A stretch of DNA of 64,000 bases. Source: Ignavibacteriales bacterium (lineage in GTDB: Bacteria; Bacteroidota; Ignavibacteria; Ignavibacteriales; Ignavibacteriaceae). This document shows positions 16,845 to 25,170 of this stretch, piece by piece. Each line of letters opens with the position of its first letter. The stretch's first letter is position 1. The notes under the pieces are model-generated. The model saw only the letters and a program-made list of their open reading frames with translations, had not been told where the DNA came from and did not search any database. The stretch spans positions 372,001 through 436,000 of the forward strand of contig JADJHL010000012.1 of NCBI GenBank assembly GCA_016707585.1, in the 5' to 3' direction. The position numbers and the translations under genes were made by a program.

Positions 16845-17732
16845 ATGAAAGAATACCTCGATCTAGTAAAAACGGTTATTGAAAACGGAACTCATAAAAA
16901 ATCCAGAACTGGCGTTGATACAATATCCTATTTTGGCGCTTTTTATAAAGTTGATCTGCAAAAAGGTTTTCCTCTTTTAACTACAAAAAAAGTTGAATGG
17001 AAATCATTACTTAAAGAAGTTCTCTGGTATCTATCTGGTGAAAATCATATACGAAATTTAAGACAGCACACAAAAATCTGGGATGCCTGGGCTGACGCTG
17101 AAGGAAGATTACAAACAGCTTACGGAAGATTCTGGAGAAGATTTCCTGTTCCAGAACAAAATGCGTATTTAGAAGGCGAAGTCTTTGTAGATGAGAAAAA
17201 TCCGTTTGTAAGAAAAGAAGAAAATGGTTCGCTTACGTTCGATCAAGTTGGTTGGGTAATAAACGAAATTAAAAATAATCCAAATTCCCGCAGATTAGTT
17301 ATTTCAGCATGGCATCCAGCAAACGCTGTTATAAGCAAATTACCGCCGTGCCATTATACTTTTACTTTTAATGTTAATGATGGAAAACTTAACTGTCATT
17401 TAACGCAGCGTTCTGGTGATATTGCTCTTGGAATTCCCTTTAATCTTGCTGCATACTCGATGCTTACTCAAATAATTGCACAGGAAACTAATTTGGAGCT
17501 AGGACAATTTGCTCATACTATTATTGATGCTCACATTTATCATGCAGAAAAAGGAAGTGAGATGGAAAAGTTTGATCATCTTGAAGGATTAAAACAACAG
17601 ATTTTGCGTGAACCCTTAAAATTACCAAAACTAAAAATTGCTAAGAAGCCAATTGATGAATTAAAGTTTGAAGATTTTGAACTTGTTGATTATAAGTTCC
17701 ATGATAAAATTAAATTTGAGGTTGCAGTTTGA
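16845..17732 (+). CDS. thyA: Thymidylate synthase
   Basis: 295 aa. Transfers a methyl group from 5,10-methylene-tetrahydrofolate to dUMP, producing dTMP and dihydrofolate. The catalytic cysteine is C169 in KLPPCHYTF. Also visible are HKKSRTGVDT (phosphate-binding Arg), the WDAWAD region, HLTQRSGDIALGIPFN and the conserved ending KIKFEVAV. An insert relative to the 264-aa E. coli enzyme lies around residues 105-125, as in other ~280-295-aa members. Its stop overlaps the TTG start of folA, which recycles the dihydrofolate it makes. Confidence 0.97.
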   Translation: MKEYLDLVKTVIENGTHKKSRTGVDTISYFGAFYKVDLQKGFPLLTTKKVEWKSLLKEVLWYLSGENHIRNLRQHTKIWDAWADAEGRLQTAYGRFWRRFPVPEQNAYLEGEVFVDEKNPFVRKEENGSLTFDQVGWVINEIKNNPNSRRLVISAWHPANAVISKLPPCHYTFTFNVNDGKLNCHLTQRSGDIALGIPFNLAAYSMLTQIIAQETNLELGQFAHTIIDAHIYHAEKGSEMEKFDHLEGLKQQILREPLKLPKLKIAKKPIDELKFEDFELVDYKFHDKIKFEVAV

Positions 17733-18211
17733 TTATAAGTCTGATTGTTGCAATAGCACAGAATGGTGTGATTGGCAAATCAAATGGTGAAATGTCCTGG
17801 CACGTTAAAGAAGAGTTTCAACATTTTAAGAATACTACTTTAGGCTTTCCAATAGTTATGGGAAGAAAAACATTTGAAACTCTTGGCAAGCCGCTTAAAG
17901 GCAGATTGAATATTATTGTAAGTAAAAATCAATCTTACAAAACTTTGTTTAATGATGTTGTTGTTGAATCATCTTTAGATAAAGCTATAGAACATTGTGA
18001 AAATATTAATTCCGAAAGAATATTTATTATTGGCGGTGGAGAGATTTATAAACAAGCTGTTTCTTTTGTTGATGAAATGATAATTACATTTATGAAGTTT
18101 GAAGCTGAAGGTGAAGTAAAATTTCCTAAGATAAATAATGATGATTGGAATATTAAAAAATTAAGTGATCACGAATTGTTTGAAATATTTAGATACGAAC
18201 GAAAGAATTAA
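17729..18211 (+). CDS. folA: Dihydrofolate reductase
   Basis: 160 aa. Reduces dihydrofolate to tetrahydrofolate with NADPH. Motifs: IVAIAQNGVIGKSNGEMSWH at the N terminus, FPIVMGRKTFETLG, and IIGGGEIYKQAV near residue 112. The usual LPW is MSW here and the catalytic acid position is Glu (KEEF) rather than the Asp of E. coli, a substitution also known in other DHFRs. TTG start at 17729 shares 4 bp with the thyA stop, indicating translational coupling; its TAA overlaps the mutL ATG. Confidence 0.94.
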   Translation: MIISLIVAIAQNGVIGKSNGEMSWHVKEEFQHFKNTTLGFPIVMGRKTFETLGKPLKGRLNIIVSKNQSYKTLFNDVVVESSLDKAIEHCENINSERIFIIGGGEIYKQAVSFVDEMIITFMKFEAEGEVKFPKINNDDWNIKKLSDHELFEIFRYERKN

Positions 18212-20034
18212 TGACATCACGAATTAAAATATTACCAGAAAATATTGCAAACAAAATTGCCGCTGGCGAGGTCGTTCAACGTCCTGAATCGGTAGTAAAA
18301 GAGTTACTCGAAAATGCTGTTGATGCAAATTCGACCTCGATAGAATTGATTGTAAAACAAGCTGGTAAATCTTTAATACAAGTTTGTGATGATGGAAGTG
18401 GAATGACTGAAGAAGAAGTTTTACTTAGCATTCGTAAGCATGCAACAAGTAAAATCTCATCGATGGAAGATCTTGAATCGATAAAGACTTTAGGTTTTCG
18501 CGGTGAAGCTTTAAGTTCTATTGCTTCGGTTTGTCAGCTTGAAATTAAAACGGAAACAAAAGAATCTGAAGTTGGTACTTTGCTTAAAATCAAAAGTGAA
18601 ACAGAAATCATTACGGAAAAAATTTCTGCTCCAAAAGGTACTTGTGTTACTGTAAAAAATATTTTCTACAACATTCCCGCAAGAAGAAAATTCCTAAAAT
18701 CAGATACTACAGAACTTAAACATATAATTGATACATTCAATCGGATAGCTTTAGCTCATCCGGAAATTTCATTTAAGTTTTACAATTCTGATAATCTCGT
18801 TTTTGATTATAAATCAGGCTCTCTTGAAGAAAGAATTGAACAGGTTTTTGCAGATAATATACTCGATGCGCTAATTCCTGTTAATGAAGAAACAGATTAC
18901 TTAACTATCAAAGGTTACTTAGGTAAACCTGCAATATTTAAAAGAAGCAAAGGGGAACAGTTTTTGTTTCTTAACAATCGATTTGTGATAAATAAAAATA
19001 TTAATCACGCAGTATTTACAGCGTTTGAAAATATTCTTGAAAAAGGCGATTATCCATTTTTTATTTTGTTTATTTCATTAGATCCAAAAAAAGTTGATGT
19101 GAACATTCACCCTTCAAAACTTGAAGTTAAGTTTGATGATGAAAGAGACATTTACAATTTTGTTTTATCAGTGATTCGTAAAAGTATTGGTTCACACGAT
19201 TTGGTCCCAACTATGTCTTTTACCGATTCAGAAAATGGAAAAGAAAAACTTGCCTTCAATCCCTTTCAATCTGTTAAGCAAAATGATTTTTCTGATAGAC
19301 CCGATTTTTCAAGTCGCGAGCGAAGAGAAAGAACTTCTGTAACTGATGAAGAAATCGATTTGGTTTTTGGTGATCTAACAAAAAATATAATGTCGAGTAC
19401 AAGTTCAAGTTCAAGTTATGAAACATCTGAAAAGAGAACTGAACATTCAGCTTCTAATGAAGTTGAAACTACTTTTCTGATTCAACTTCATAACAAATAT
19501 ATTCTTTCCCAAATAAAAAGCGGATTGATGATAATTGATCAGCATGTTGCGCACGAAAGGATTTTATATGAAAGAGCTTTATCAAGAATGGAAGCAAATC
19601 TGCCGTTCACTCAGCAGTTACTCTTTTCGATTAAAATTCAGTTTGATCTGGCAAGCTATGAAATATTAAAAGAGCTCGATCCAATGATTTCAAAACTTGG
19701 ATTTAAAATTAAATATTTGCCAAAGAGTTATGTGACGATTGAAGGTGTTCCCGATGATATTAAAAGTGGCTCAGAAGAAAAATTATTACGAGAGTTTATA
19801 ATTGAGTATCTAAATAATCAAAAAGAAAAACAGTTAGAAGAAAAAGATAATGTTGCAAAATCATATTCTTGTAAAGCAGCTATAAAGGCCGGTGATAAGC
19901 TTTCAGAAAAAGAAATGAGATTGTTAATCGATCAATTATTTGCCACAACGATGCCTTATGTTTGTCCTCACGGAAGACCAATTGTTATAAAAATATCTCT
20001 TGAAGAATTTGATAGAAGATTCGGTAGAACTTAA
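18211..20034 (+). CDS. mutL: DNA mismatch repair protein MutL
   Basis: 607 aa. N-terminal GHKL ATPase: IANKIAAGEVVQRP, VVKELLENAVDA (ATP-Mg Asn/Glu), CDDGSGM and TLGFRGEALSSI; then the transducer domain with NIHPSKLEVKFDDE. A Ser-rich linker (residues ~370-415) precedes the C-terminal domain. This has DQHVAHERILYE (metal-binding endonuclease motif), SCKAAIKAGDKL and CPHGRPIVIKI. These mark the nicking type of MutL found in bacteria without MutH. Third gene of thyA-folA-mutL, with a 1-bp overlap at its start. Confidence 0.97.
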   Translation: MTSRIKILPENIANKIAAGEVVQRPESVVKELLENAVDANSTSIELIVKQAGKSLIQVCDDGSGMTEEEVLLSIRKHATSKISSMEDLESIKTLGFRGEALSSIASVCQLEIKTETKESEVGTLLKIKSETEIITEKISAPKGTCVTVKNIFYNIPARRKFLKSDTTELKHIIDTFNRIALAHPEISFKFYNSDNLVFDYKSGSLEERIEQVFADNILDALIPVNEETDYLTIKGYLGKPAIFKRSKGEQFLFLNNRFVINKNINHAVFTAFENILEKGDYPFFILFISLDPKKVDVNIHPSKLEVKFDDERDIYNFVLSVIRKSIGSHDLVPTMSFTDSENGKEKLAFNPFQSVKQNDFSDRPDFSSRERRERTSVTDEEIDLVFGDLTKNIMSSTSSSSSYETSEKRTEHSASNEVETTFLIQLHNKYILSQIKSGLMIIDQHVAHERILYERALSRMEANLPFTQQLLFSIKIQFDLASYEILKELDPMISKLGFKIKYLPKSYVTIEGVPDDIKSGSEEKLLREFIIEYLNNQKEKQLEEKDNVAKSYSCKAAIKAGDKLSEKEMRLLIDQLFATTMPYVCPHGRPIVIKISLEEFDRRFGRT

Positions 20035-20073
20035 CTTTTATTAGTTAAATTAATTCAATAAACAAGGAAACTT

Positions 20074-21729
20074 ATGTCTAATTTAGAATATCTAAAACAA
20101 AGAAAAAGTTATGATGAAAAGGCTAAGTCTGCTAAAGCTAATGGAATGAAATTTACCACTGTTAGTGGACAGGATATTAATGGATTTTATGGTCCTGATG
20201 ATATTGAAAATATTAATTACCTAAGTGAAATTGGATTTCCTGGTGAGTATCCATATACAAGAGGAATTCATGCAAATGGATATCGCGGAAAAATTTGGAC
20301 GATGCGACAATTTGCTGGTTTCGGTTCACCAGAAAATACAAACGAAAGATTTCACTACTTGTTAAATCACGGACAAACAGGTTTATCTGTTGCGTTCGAT
20401 CTTCCAACCTTAATGGGTTGGGATGCAGATGCTCCAATTAGCGATGGCGAAGTTGGAATTTGTGGTGTTGCAATCTCATCACTACAGGATATGGAAATTT
20501 TGTTTGATAAAATTCCTTTGGATAAAGTTTCAACATCAATGACAATTAATTCTCCAGCCGCAATGATATTTGCTTTCTATCTTGCTGTTGCTCAAAAACA
20601 GGGAGTTGATTTTAAAAATTTACGAGGAACTTTACAGAACGATATTTTAAAAGAATACATCGCACAAAAAGAATTCATTTATCCGCCAACTCCTTCTATG
20701 CGAATTATTGTTGATATGATCGAGTATTGCAAAAATGAAGTTCCACAATGGAACCCGGTTTCCGTAAGCGGTTATCACATACGTGAAGCTGGTTCAACAT
20801 CTGTGCAGGAACTTGCATACACACTTGCGGATGGATTTGCATACATAGAAGCTTGTATCGAAAGAGGAATGGATGTTGACGAATTTGCGCCGCGAATTTC
20901 TTTCTTCTTTAATTCTCATTTAGATTTTTTTGAAGAGATTGCAAAGTTTAGAGCAGCAAGAAAAATTTACGCAAAGCGAATGAAAGAAAAATATGGTGCA
21001 AAGAACCCTCGTTCCTGGTGGTTACGATTCCACACTCAAACGGCTGGGTGCACACTAACAGCGCAACAGCCAGAGAATAATATTATTCGTACAGCGTTTC
21101 AAGCACTTGCAGGCGTTTTAGGTGGCACACAATCTTTACATACAAATTCTATGGATGAAACTTTGGCTTTACCAAGTGAAAAAGCTGTTAAGATTGCATT
21201 GCGTACTCAACAATTAATTGCCTATGAAACGGGAGTTATTAATTCTGTTGATCCACTTGGAGGAAGTTATTTTGTGGAAGCATTAACAGATAAAATGGAA
21301 CGTGAAGCGAACGCAATATTTGATCAGATAGATTCACTTGGTGGAGTTGTTGCCGCTATTGAAACTGGATATTTTCAAAAAGAAATTGCAGATGCTGCAT
21401 ATCGATACCAAAAAGAAGTTGAAAGAAAAGAAAAGTTTATTGTAGGTGTAAATGAGTTTGTTGAAGAGAATGAAAAAATTGATATTCCAATTTTAACAGT
21501 ATCGCCAGAAGTACAAAAACAACAAGTTAAAAGATTATCTCAACTGAAACAAAGCAGGAATCAAAAATCTGTTGAAGAAAATTTAGCTGAGATAAAACGA
21601 GCGGCTATAGATGGGAGTAATCTTATGCCGGTATTTTTAAAAGCTGCTCAAAACTATGTAACTCTTGGTGAAATGATTGGACAGTTGAAAGAAGTATTTG
21701 GCACTTACGAAGAAACAGCGGTTTTCTAA
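20074..21729 (+). CDS. Acyl-CoA mutase large subunit (methylmalonyl-CoA mutase family)
   Basis: 551 aa, only the catalytic TIM-barrel part of the B12-dependent acyl-CoA mutases; the cobalamin-binding domain is absent and must come from a separate subunit not present in this window. Conserved parts: YPYTRG, YRGKIWTMRQFAGFG, GQTGLSVAFDLPT, SGYHIREAGS and HTQTAGCTLTAQQP. The active-site segment after TRG reads IHANGY where methylmalonyl-CoA mutases have P/V-Y-x-T-M-Y, putting His66 where the substrate-contacting Tyr normally is. Substrate could thus differ from methylmalonyl-CoA. RBS AAGGAAA is 4 nt upstream. Overlaps the next ATG by one base. Confidence 0.88.
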   Translation: MSNLEYLKQRKSYDEKAKSAKANGMKFTTVSGQDINGFYGPDDIENINYLSEIGFPGEYPYTRGIHANGYRGKIWTMRQFAGFGSPENTNERFHYLLNHGQTGLSVAFDLPTLMGWDADAPISDGEVGICGVAISSLQDMEILFDKIPLDKVSTSMTINSPAAMIFAFYLAVAQKQGVDFKNLRGTLQNDILKEYIAQKEFIYPPTPSMRIIVDMIEYCKNEVPQWNPVSVSGYHIREAGSTSVQELAYTLADGFAYIEACIERGMDVDEFAPRISFFFNSHLDFFEEIAKFRAARKIYAKRMKEKYGAKNPRSWWLRFHTQTAGCTLTAQQPENNIIRTAFQALAGVLGGTQSLHTNSMDETLALPSEKAVKIALRTQQLIAYETGVINSVDPLGGSYFVEALTDKMEREANAIFDQIDSLGGVVAAIETGYFQKEIADAAYRYQKEVERKEKFIVGVNEFVEENEKIDIPILTVSPEVQKQQVKRLSQLKQSRNQKSVEENLAEIKRAAIDGSNLMPVFLKAAQNYVTLGEMIGQLKEVFGTYEETAVF

Positions 21730-22607
21730 TGTTTAAAAACTACTTTCAGTTATTACGTGTGCATCAGTGGATTAAAAACCTTTTTGTGTTTGTTCCTCTT
21801 TTATTCTCAATGCATTTATTTGAAGCAAACTATTTTTTATCATCATTAAAAGCTTTCTTTATTTTTTGTTTAGCTTCAAGTTATATATACATAATTAATG
21901 ATATAATTGATTTAGATGCTGATGCGGTTCATCCAAAAAAGAAATTCAGACCATTACCATCGGGAAAAATAGCTAAACACAATGCATGGATTGTCTCAAT
22001 TCTCATTCTGTTGATTTTAGTTGGATTAACATTTTTTACAAATCTAAATTTTATTTACTTGCTTATAGGATTTATACTACTAAACATTTTTTATTCATTT
22101 TACTTTAAACACATTGTTATTCTTGATGTATTTAGTATTGCCGCAGGATTTTCGATTCGTGTATTAGGTGGTGCTGCAATCATTAGTGTTCCAATCTCAA
22201 GCTGGTTAATCTTAACAACTATGTTTATTTCACTTTTTCTTGGAGTGATGAAACGACATTCAGAGCTTGAGCAGATTTCAGAGAATCAACTTGGTTCGAC
22301 TAGAAAAGTTCTTGCAGAATATTCGCTAACATTTACAAATCAAATTGCTACTGTTGCTGCTGCCGGAGTAATAATTTGTTATGCACTTTATACCGTATCA
22401 CCAAGAACTGTTTCAATATTTGGGTCAGAAAATCTTATTTACACAACTCCATTTGTAGTCTTTGGAATTTTTAGATTTATGTTTTTGGAGTATTTAAATC
22501 AAAAAGGAGAGAATACTACACAGGTAATGCTAACGGATATTCCAATGATTTTGACCGTTGTTCTTTATTCTATCACAACTGTACTAATCATCTATAAAAT
22601 ATTTTAA
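21729..22607 (+). CDS. UbiA-family prenyltransferase, decaprenyl-phosphate phosphoribosyltransferase-like
   Basis: 292 aa polytopic membrane protein with about eight hydrophobic segments. The N-terminal LLRVHQWIKNLFVFVPLLFS and the Asp-rich motif NDIIDLDADAVHPKKKFRPL match the subgroup that transfers phosphoribosyl from PRPP to polyprenyl phosphate, an entry step to polyprenyl-phosphate-linked pentoses in some bacteria. A second Asp motif is LDVFSIAAGF. No DprE1/E2 epimerase is nearby, so the downstream route is uncertain. The ATG overlaps the mutase stop and the following lipoprotein gene starts at the base after its stop. Confidence 0.82.
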   Translation: MFKNYFQLLRVHQWIKNLFVFVPLLFSMHLFEANYFLSSLKAFFIFCLASSYIYIINDIIDLDADAVHPKKKFRPLPSGKIAKHNAWIVSILILLILVGLTFFTNLNFIYLLIGFILLNIFYSFYFKHIVILDVFSIAAGFSIRVLGGAAIISVPISSWLILTTMFISLFLGVMKRHSELEQISENQLGSTRKVLAEYSLTFTNQIATVAAAGVIICYALYTVSPRTVSIFGSENLIYTTPFVVFGIFRFMFLEYLNQKGENTTQVMLTDIPMILTVVLYSITTVLIIYKIF

Positions 22608-23063
22608 ATGAAAAGAAAAATTATTTTATACTTTACCGTTTTTATTTTGGTAGAAATAATAACTTCCTGTTCTGCTAATTTATCTGAAAAGACTTTTGAT
22701 GAACTAAATATCAAAATAGTTGATGTTCAAAGTTGGTTAAACTTAATGCCTGGTGGACCAGGATCATTTCATATTTCCGGCAAATACGGAATGCCTGAAA
22801 ATCTAGATGAAAAAAATATTTTTCTCGATAAAATAATTGTGATTGATAGCGGAAAAGAAATTTATTCATTAACTGCTGAGTTGCAGTTTATAAATAATTC
22901 TCCAATTGGATTTAAAGAGTTTACTTTTACAAATTTTTATCAAACTAAAATAGAACCAATGCTAATGCAAAAAGATACTATCGATATCCAGCTTGTTTTT
23001 AGTGTAAATGGAACTTCAATTAAAAAAGATTTAAATAAAATTCCTCTTAACCGCGCATATTAG
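22608..23063 (+). CDS. Hypothetical lipoprotein
   Basis: 151 aa, not recognised. The signal peptide ends in a lipobox (IITSC, Cys21). The mature part is likely all-beta: KIVDVQSWLNLMPGGPGSFHISG resembles the start of small immunoglobulin-like domains, and FINNSPIGFKEFTF and IDIQLVFSVNGT look like strands. It sits between the UbiA-family gene (no gap) and a DCC-family gene (11 bp) in what is probably one transcript with the acyl-CoA mutase. No function can be assigned. Confidence 0.7.
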   Translation: MKRKIILYFTVFILVEIITSCSANLSEKTFDELNIKIVDVQSWLNLMPGGPGSFHISGKYGMPENLDEKNIFLDKIIVIDSGKEIYSLTAELQFINNSPIGFKEFTFTNFYQTKIEPMLMQKDTIDIQLVFSVNGTSIKKDLNKIPLNRAY

Positions 23064-23074
23064 ATTTTTCATAA

Positions 23075-23479
23075 ATGAATCAAAAAAGCCAATCCATAAT
23101 TTTATTCGATGGAGTTTGTAACTTCTGCAATTACTGGGTTAATTTTATAATTGATCGAGATAAAAAGAATAAATTTAAGTTTACAGCATTGCAATCGGAA
23201 AAAGGGAGGGAACTATTAGAAAAACATTCTTTACCGACTAATGATTTTGATTCATTTATCTTAATATCAAACAAAAAGGTTTATAAAAAATCGTTAGCTG
23301 CATTTGAAATTTCAAAAAACCTTAATGGATGGCCGAAAATAATTTTACTTTTTAGTTTTTTTCCTTCATCATTTACTGATTGGATTTATAGTTTGGTTGC
23401 AAATAATCGGTATAAATTCTTTGGCAAAAAAGATAGTTGCAGAGTCCCAACTGAAGAAGAAAGAGCTAAATTCCTTTAA
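23075..23479 (+). CDS. DCC-family thiol-disulfide oxidoreductase (YuxK-like, DUF393)
   Basis: 134 aa. The N terminus IILFDGVCNFCNYWVNFIIDRD carries the family signature DGxCxxC, followed by FTALQSEKGRELL and later KSLAAFEISKNL and YKFFGKKDSCRVPTEEE. The CxxC-like pair suggests a thioredoxin-like redox activity, but the family's physiological partners are not established. The last of four co-directional genes starting at the acyl-CoA mutase; a separate promoter-like element for tgt begins just after it. Confidence 0.88.
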   Translation: MNQKSQSIILFDGVCNFCNYWVNFIIDRDKKNKFKFTALQSEKGRELLEKHSLPTNDFDSFILISNKKVYKKSLAAFEISKNLNGWPKIILLFSFFPSSFTDWIYSLVANNRYKFFGKKDSCRVPTEEERAKFL

Positions 23480-23496
23480 TCTATCGTACTCATCAA

Positions 23497-23528
23497 TTGG
23501 GATAGAAACAAGAATTAAGTTAAATTTG
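23497..23528 (+). promoter_or_regulatory. Bacteroidota-type promoter for tgt
   Basis: TTG at 23497-23499, a 21-nt spacer, then TAAATTTG at 23521-23528, matching the -33/-7 consensus TTG-N19..22-TAnnTTTG known for the housekeeping sigma factor of Bacteroidota. Transcription would start near 23535, leaving a ~16-nt leader before the GTG start at 23551. No transcript evidence is available. Confidence 0.55.
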
Positions 23529-23550
23529 CCACACAAAAATTTAGAAATGT

Positions 23551-24687
23551 GTGTTGTTAAAACTTAATATTGAATCGTTAGATAAGAGTTCTAAAGCCCG
23601 TGCTGGCTGGTTTGAAACTGATCATGGAAAAGTTAAAACTCCGATTTTTATGCCTGTTGGAACTCAAGGCACTGTAAAAGCTGTAAACCAGCATTATCTA
23701 TCAGAAGAAATTAAAGCACAAATTGTTCTTTCAAATACTTATCATTTGTATTTAAGACCAGGAACTGAAATTCTTGAATCTGCTGGCGGATTACATAAAT
23801 TTATGAACTGGCAAAAACCAATTCTTACAGACAGTGGCGGTTACCAGGTTTTTAGTTTATCTGAATTACGAAAACTTAAATCTGATGGAGTTGAGTTTCG
23901 TTCGCATCTGGATGGGGCAAAACATTTTTTTACTCCAGAAAAAGTAATTGGAATTCAACGCAACATAGGTTCAGATATTATGATGGTGCTTGATGAGTGT
24001 GCTCCATATCCTTGTGATTATGATTATGCGAAAAATTCTGTTCAACTTACAAGTAACTGGGCAATCTTAAATAAAGAAGCTTTTGAAAATTCTTCTCCAT
24101 TGTACGGACATAAACAATTTCAGTTTGGAATAATTCAAGGTAGCGTTTATAAAGATCTGCGTGAAAAATCTGCAATAGATTTGTTGAAACTTGATTTTGA
24201 TAGTTATGCAATTGGCGGACTGGCAGTTGGTGAACCGACTGAAGAAATGTATGAGCTTGTTGATTTTACAACTGATTTTATGCCGACTGACAGACCACGA
24301 TATTTAATGGGAGTTGGTAAGCCTGAAAATATATTAGAAGCAATTGCTCGTGGAGTTGATATGTTTGATTGTGTTATGCCAACTCGTAATGCACGTAACG
24401 CAAATGTCTTTACGTGGAATGGAACACTTTCAATGCGAAATGCAAAGTATAAAGATGATTTTACACCGCTTGACGGAAATTGTAATTGTTATGCTTGCCG
24501 AAATTATACGCGTGCATACTTAAGACATTTATTTATTGCCGAAGAAATTCTGGCGCTTGAACTTGCTTCTATTCACAATTTGTATTTTTATCTTCAACTT
24601 GTAACAGAAGCGAGAATACATATTGTTGAAGGTGATTTTTTTGAGTGGAAAAATAAAACTGTAATTGAAATATCAAATAAGAACTAA
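23551..24687 (+). CDS. tgt: Queuine tRNA-ribosyltransferase
   Basis: 378 aa. Exchanges guanine 34 of tRNAs with GUN anticodons for preQ1, the first tRNA-bound step of queuosine synthesis. Visible: FMPVGTQGTVKAV, the substrate loop LTDSGGYQVFS with the catalytic Asp, the second Asp region MGVGKPENILEAIARGVDMFD, MPTRNARNANVFT, and the zinc site CNCYACRNYTRAYLRHLF. Start is GTG 23551 (TTG 23554 is an alternative); the ATG at 23547 is out of frame. It precedes yajC by 24 bp, a pairing also seen in the E. coli tgt-yajC-secD order. Confidence 0.96.
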   Translation: MLLKLNIESLDKSSKARAGWFETDHGKVKTPIFMPVGTQGTVKAVNQHYLSEEIKAQIVLSNTYHLYLRPGTEILESAGGLHKFMNWQKPILTDSGGYQVFSLSELRKLKSDGVEFRSHLDGAKHFFTPEKVIGIQRNIGSDIMMVLDECAPYPCDYDYAKNSVQLTSNWAILNKEAFENSSPLYGHKQFQFGIIQGSVYKDLREKSAIDLLKLDFDSYAIGGLAVGEPTEEMYELVDFTTDFMPTDRPRYLMGVGKPENILEAIARGVDMFDCVMPTRNARNANVFTWNGTLSMRNAKYKDDFTPLDGNCNCYACRNYTRAYLRHLFIAEEILALELASIHNLYFYLQLVTEARIHIVEGDFFEWKNKTVIEISNKN

Positions 24688-24711
24688 ATAAAAAACTAAA
24701 GGAGAACTAAA

Positions 24712-25017
24712 TTGGATATATTATTAGCAATGGCACCACAAGGTGGAGAAGGCGGTGGCGGAAGCTTGATCAGCACTGTAATTATGTTTGGTGCGATCTT
24801 CGCAATCTTTTATTTTATGATTATTAGACCACAACAAAAACGTGCTAAAGAAAGAGAAAAACTTCTTTCTAATATTGAAAAAGGTGATAAGATTATTACA
24901 AGTGGTGGAGTTCATGCAACAATAGTTGGCCTTGAAGAAAAAACTGTTTTAATTGAAATTGCTCCAAACGTAAAAGTTAAAGTTGAACGTTCAGCAATTG
25001 GTTCAGTTATAAAATAG
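24712..25017 (+). CDS. yajC: Preprotein translocase subunit YajC
   Basis: 101 aa inner-membrane protein associated with SecDF. A short Gly-rich N terminus precedes one transmembrane helix (MFGAIFAIFYFMIIRPQQKR, the family signature with R-P-Q-Q-K) and a small cytoplasmic domain with GDKIITSGGVHATIVGL. The start is TTG at 24712, supported by a strong Shine-Dalgarno AAAGGAG at 24698-24704 seven bases away; the ATG at 24730 lacks one. secD/secF are not the next genes here, the operon being closed by the hairpin at 25027. Confidence 0.93.
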   Translation: MDILLAMAPQGGEGGGGSLISTVIMFGAIFAIFYFMIIRPQQKRAKEREKLLSNIEKGDKIITSGGVHATIVGLEEKTVLIEIAPNVKVKVERSAIGSVIK

Positions 25018-25026
25018 TTATTATTT

Positions 25027-25058
25027 GGAATAATGGATTTTTCAAAATCCATTATTCC
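25027..25058 (+). terminator. Hairpin terminator after yajC
   Basis: A perfect 15-bp inverted repeat (25027-25041 with 25044-25058) spaced by only 2 nt, so it would open to a 4-nt loop. It is followed by ATTTTC, a weak T tract, and lies 10 bp after the yajC stop. It probably terminates the tgt-yajC transcript or protects its 3' end. Confidence 0.7.
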
Positions 25059-25170
25059 ATTTTCAAATCTCAAACATTTCATACTTATCTATTTCTGCTA
25101 ACATTCATTTTCATTATTTTCAATTAGTATTATTCAGCACTTTTTGAACAATATAATTTGAGATGTTAAA

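Noticed and set aside
23480..23510. Weak TCTATC/GATAGA hairpin after the DCC-family gene
   Set aside because: Six-bp stem with a long loop and no T run; it overlaps a better supported promoter.
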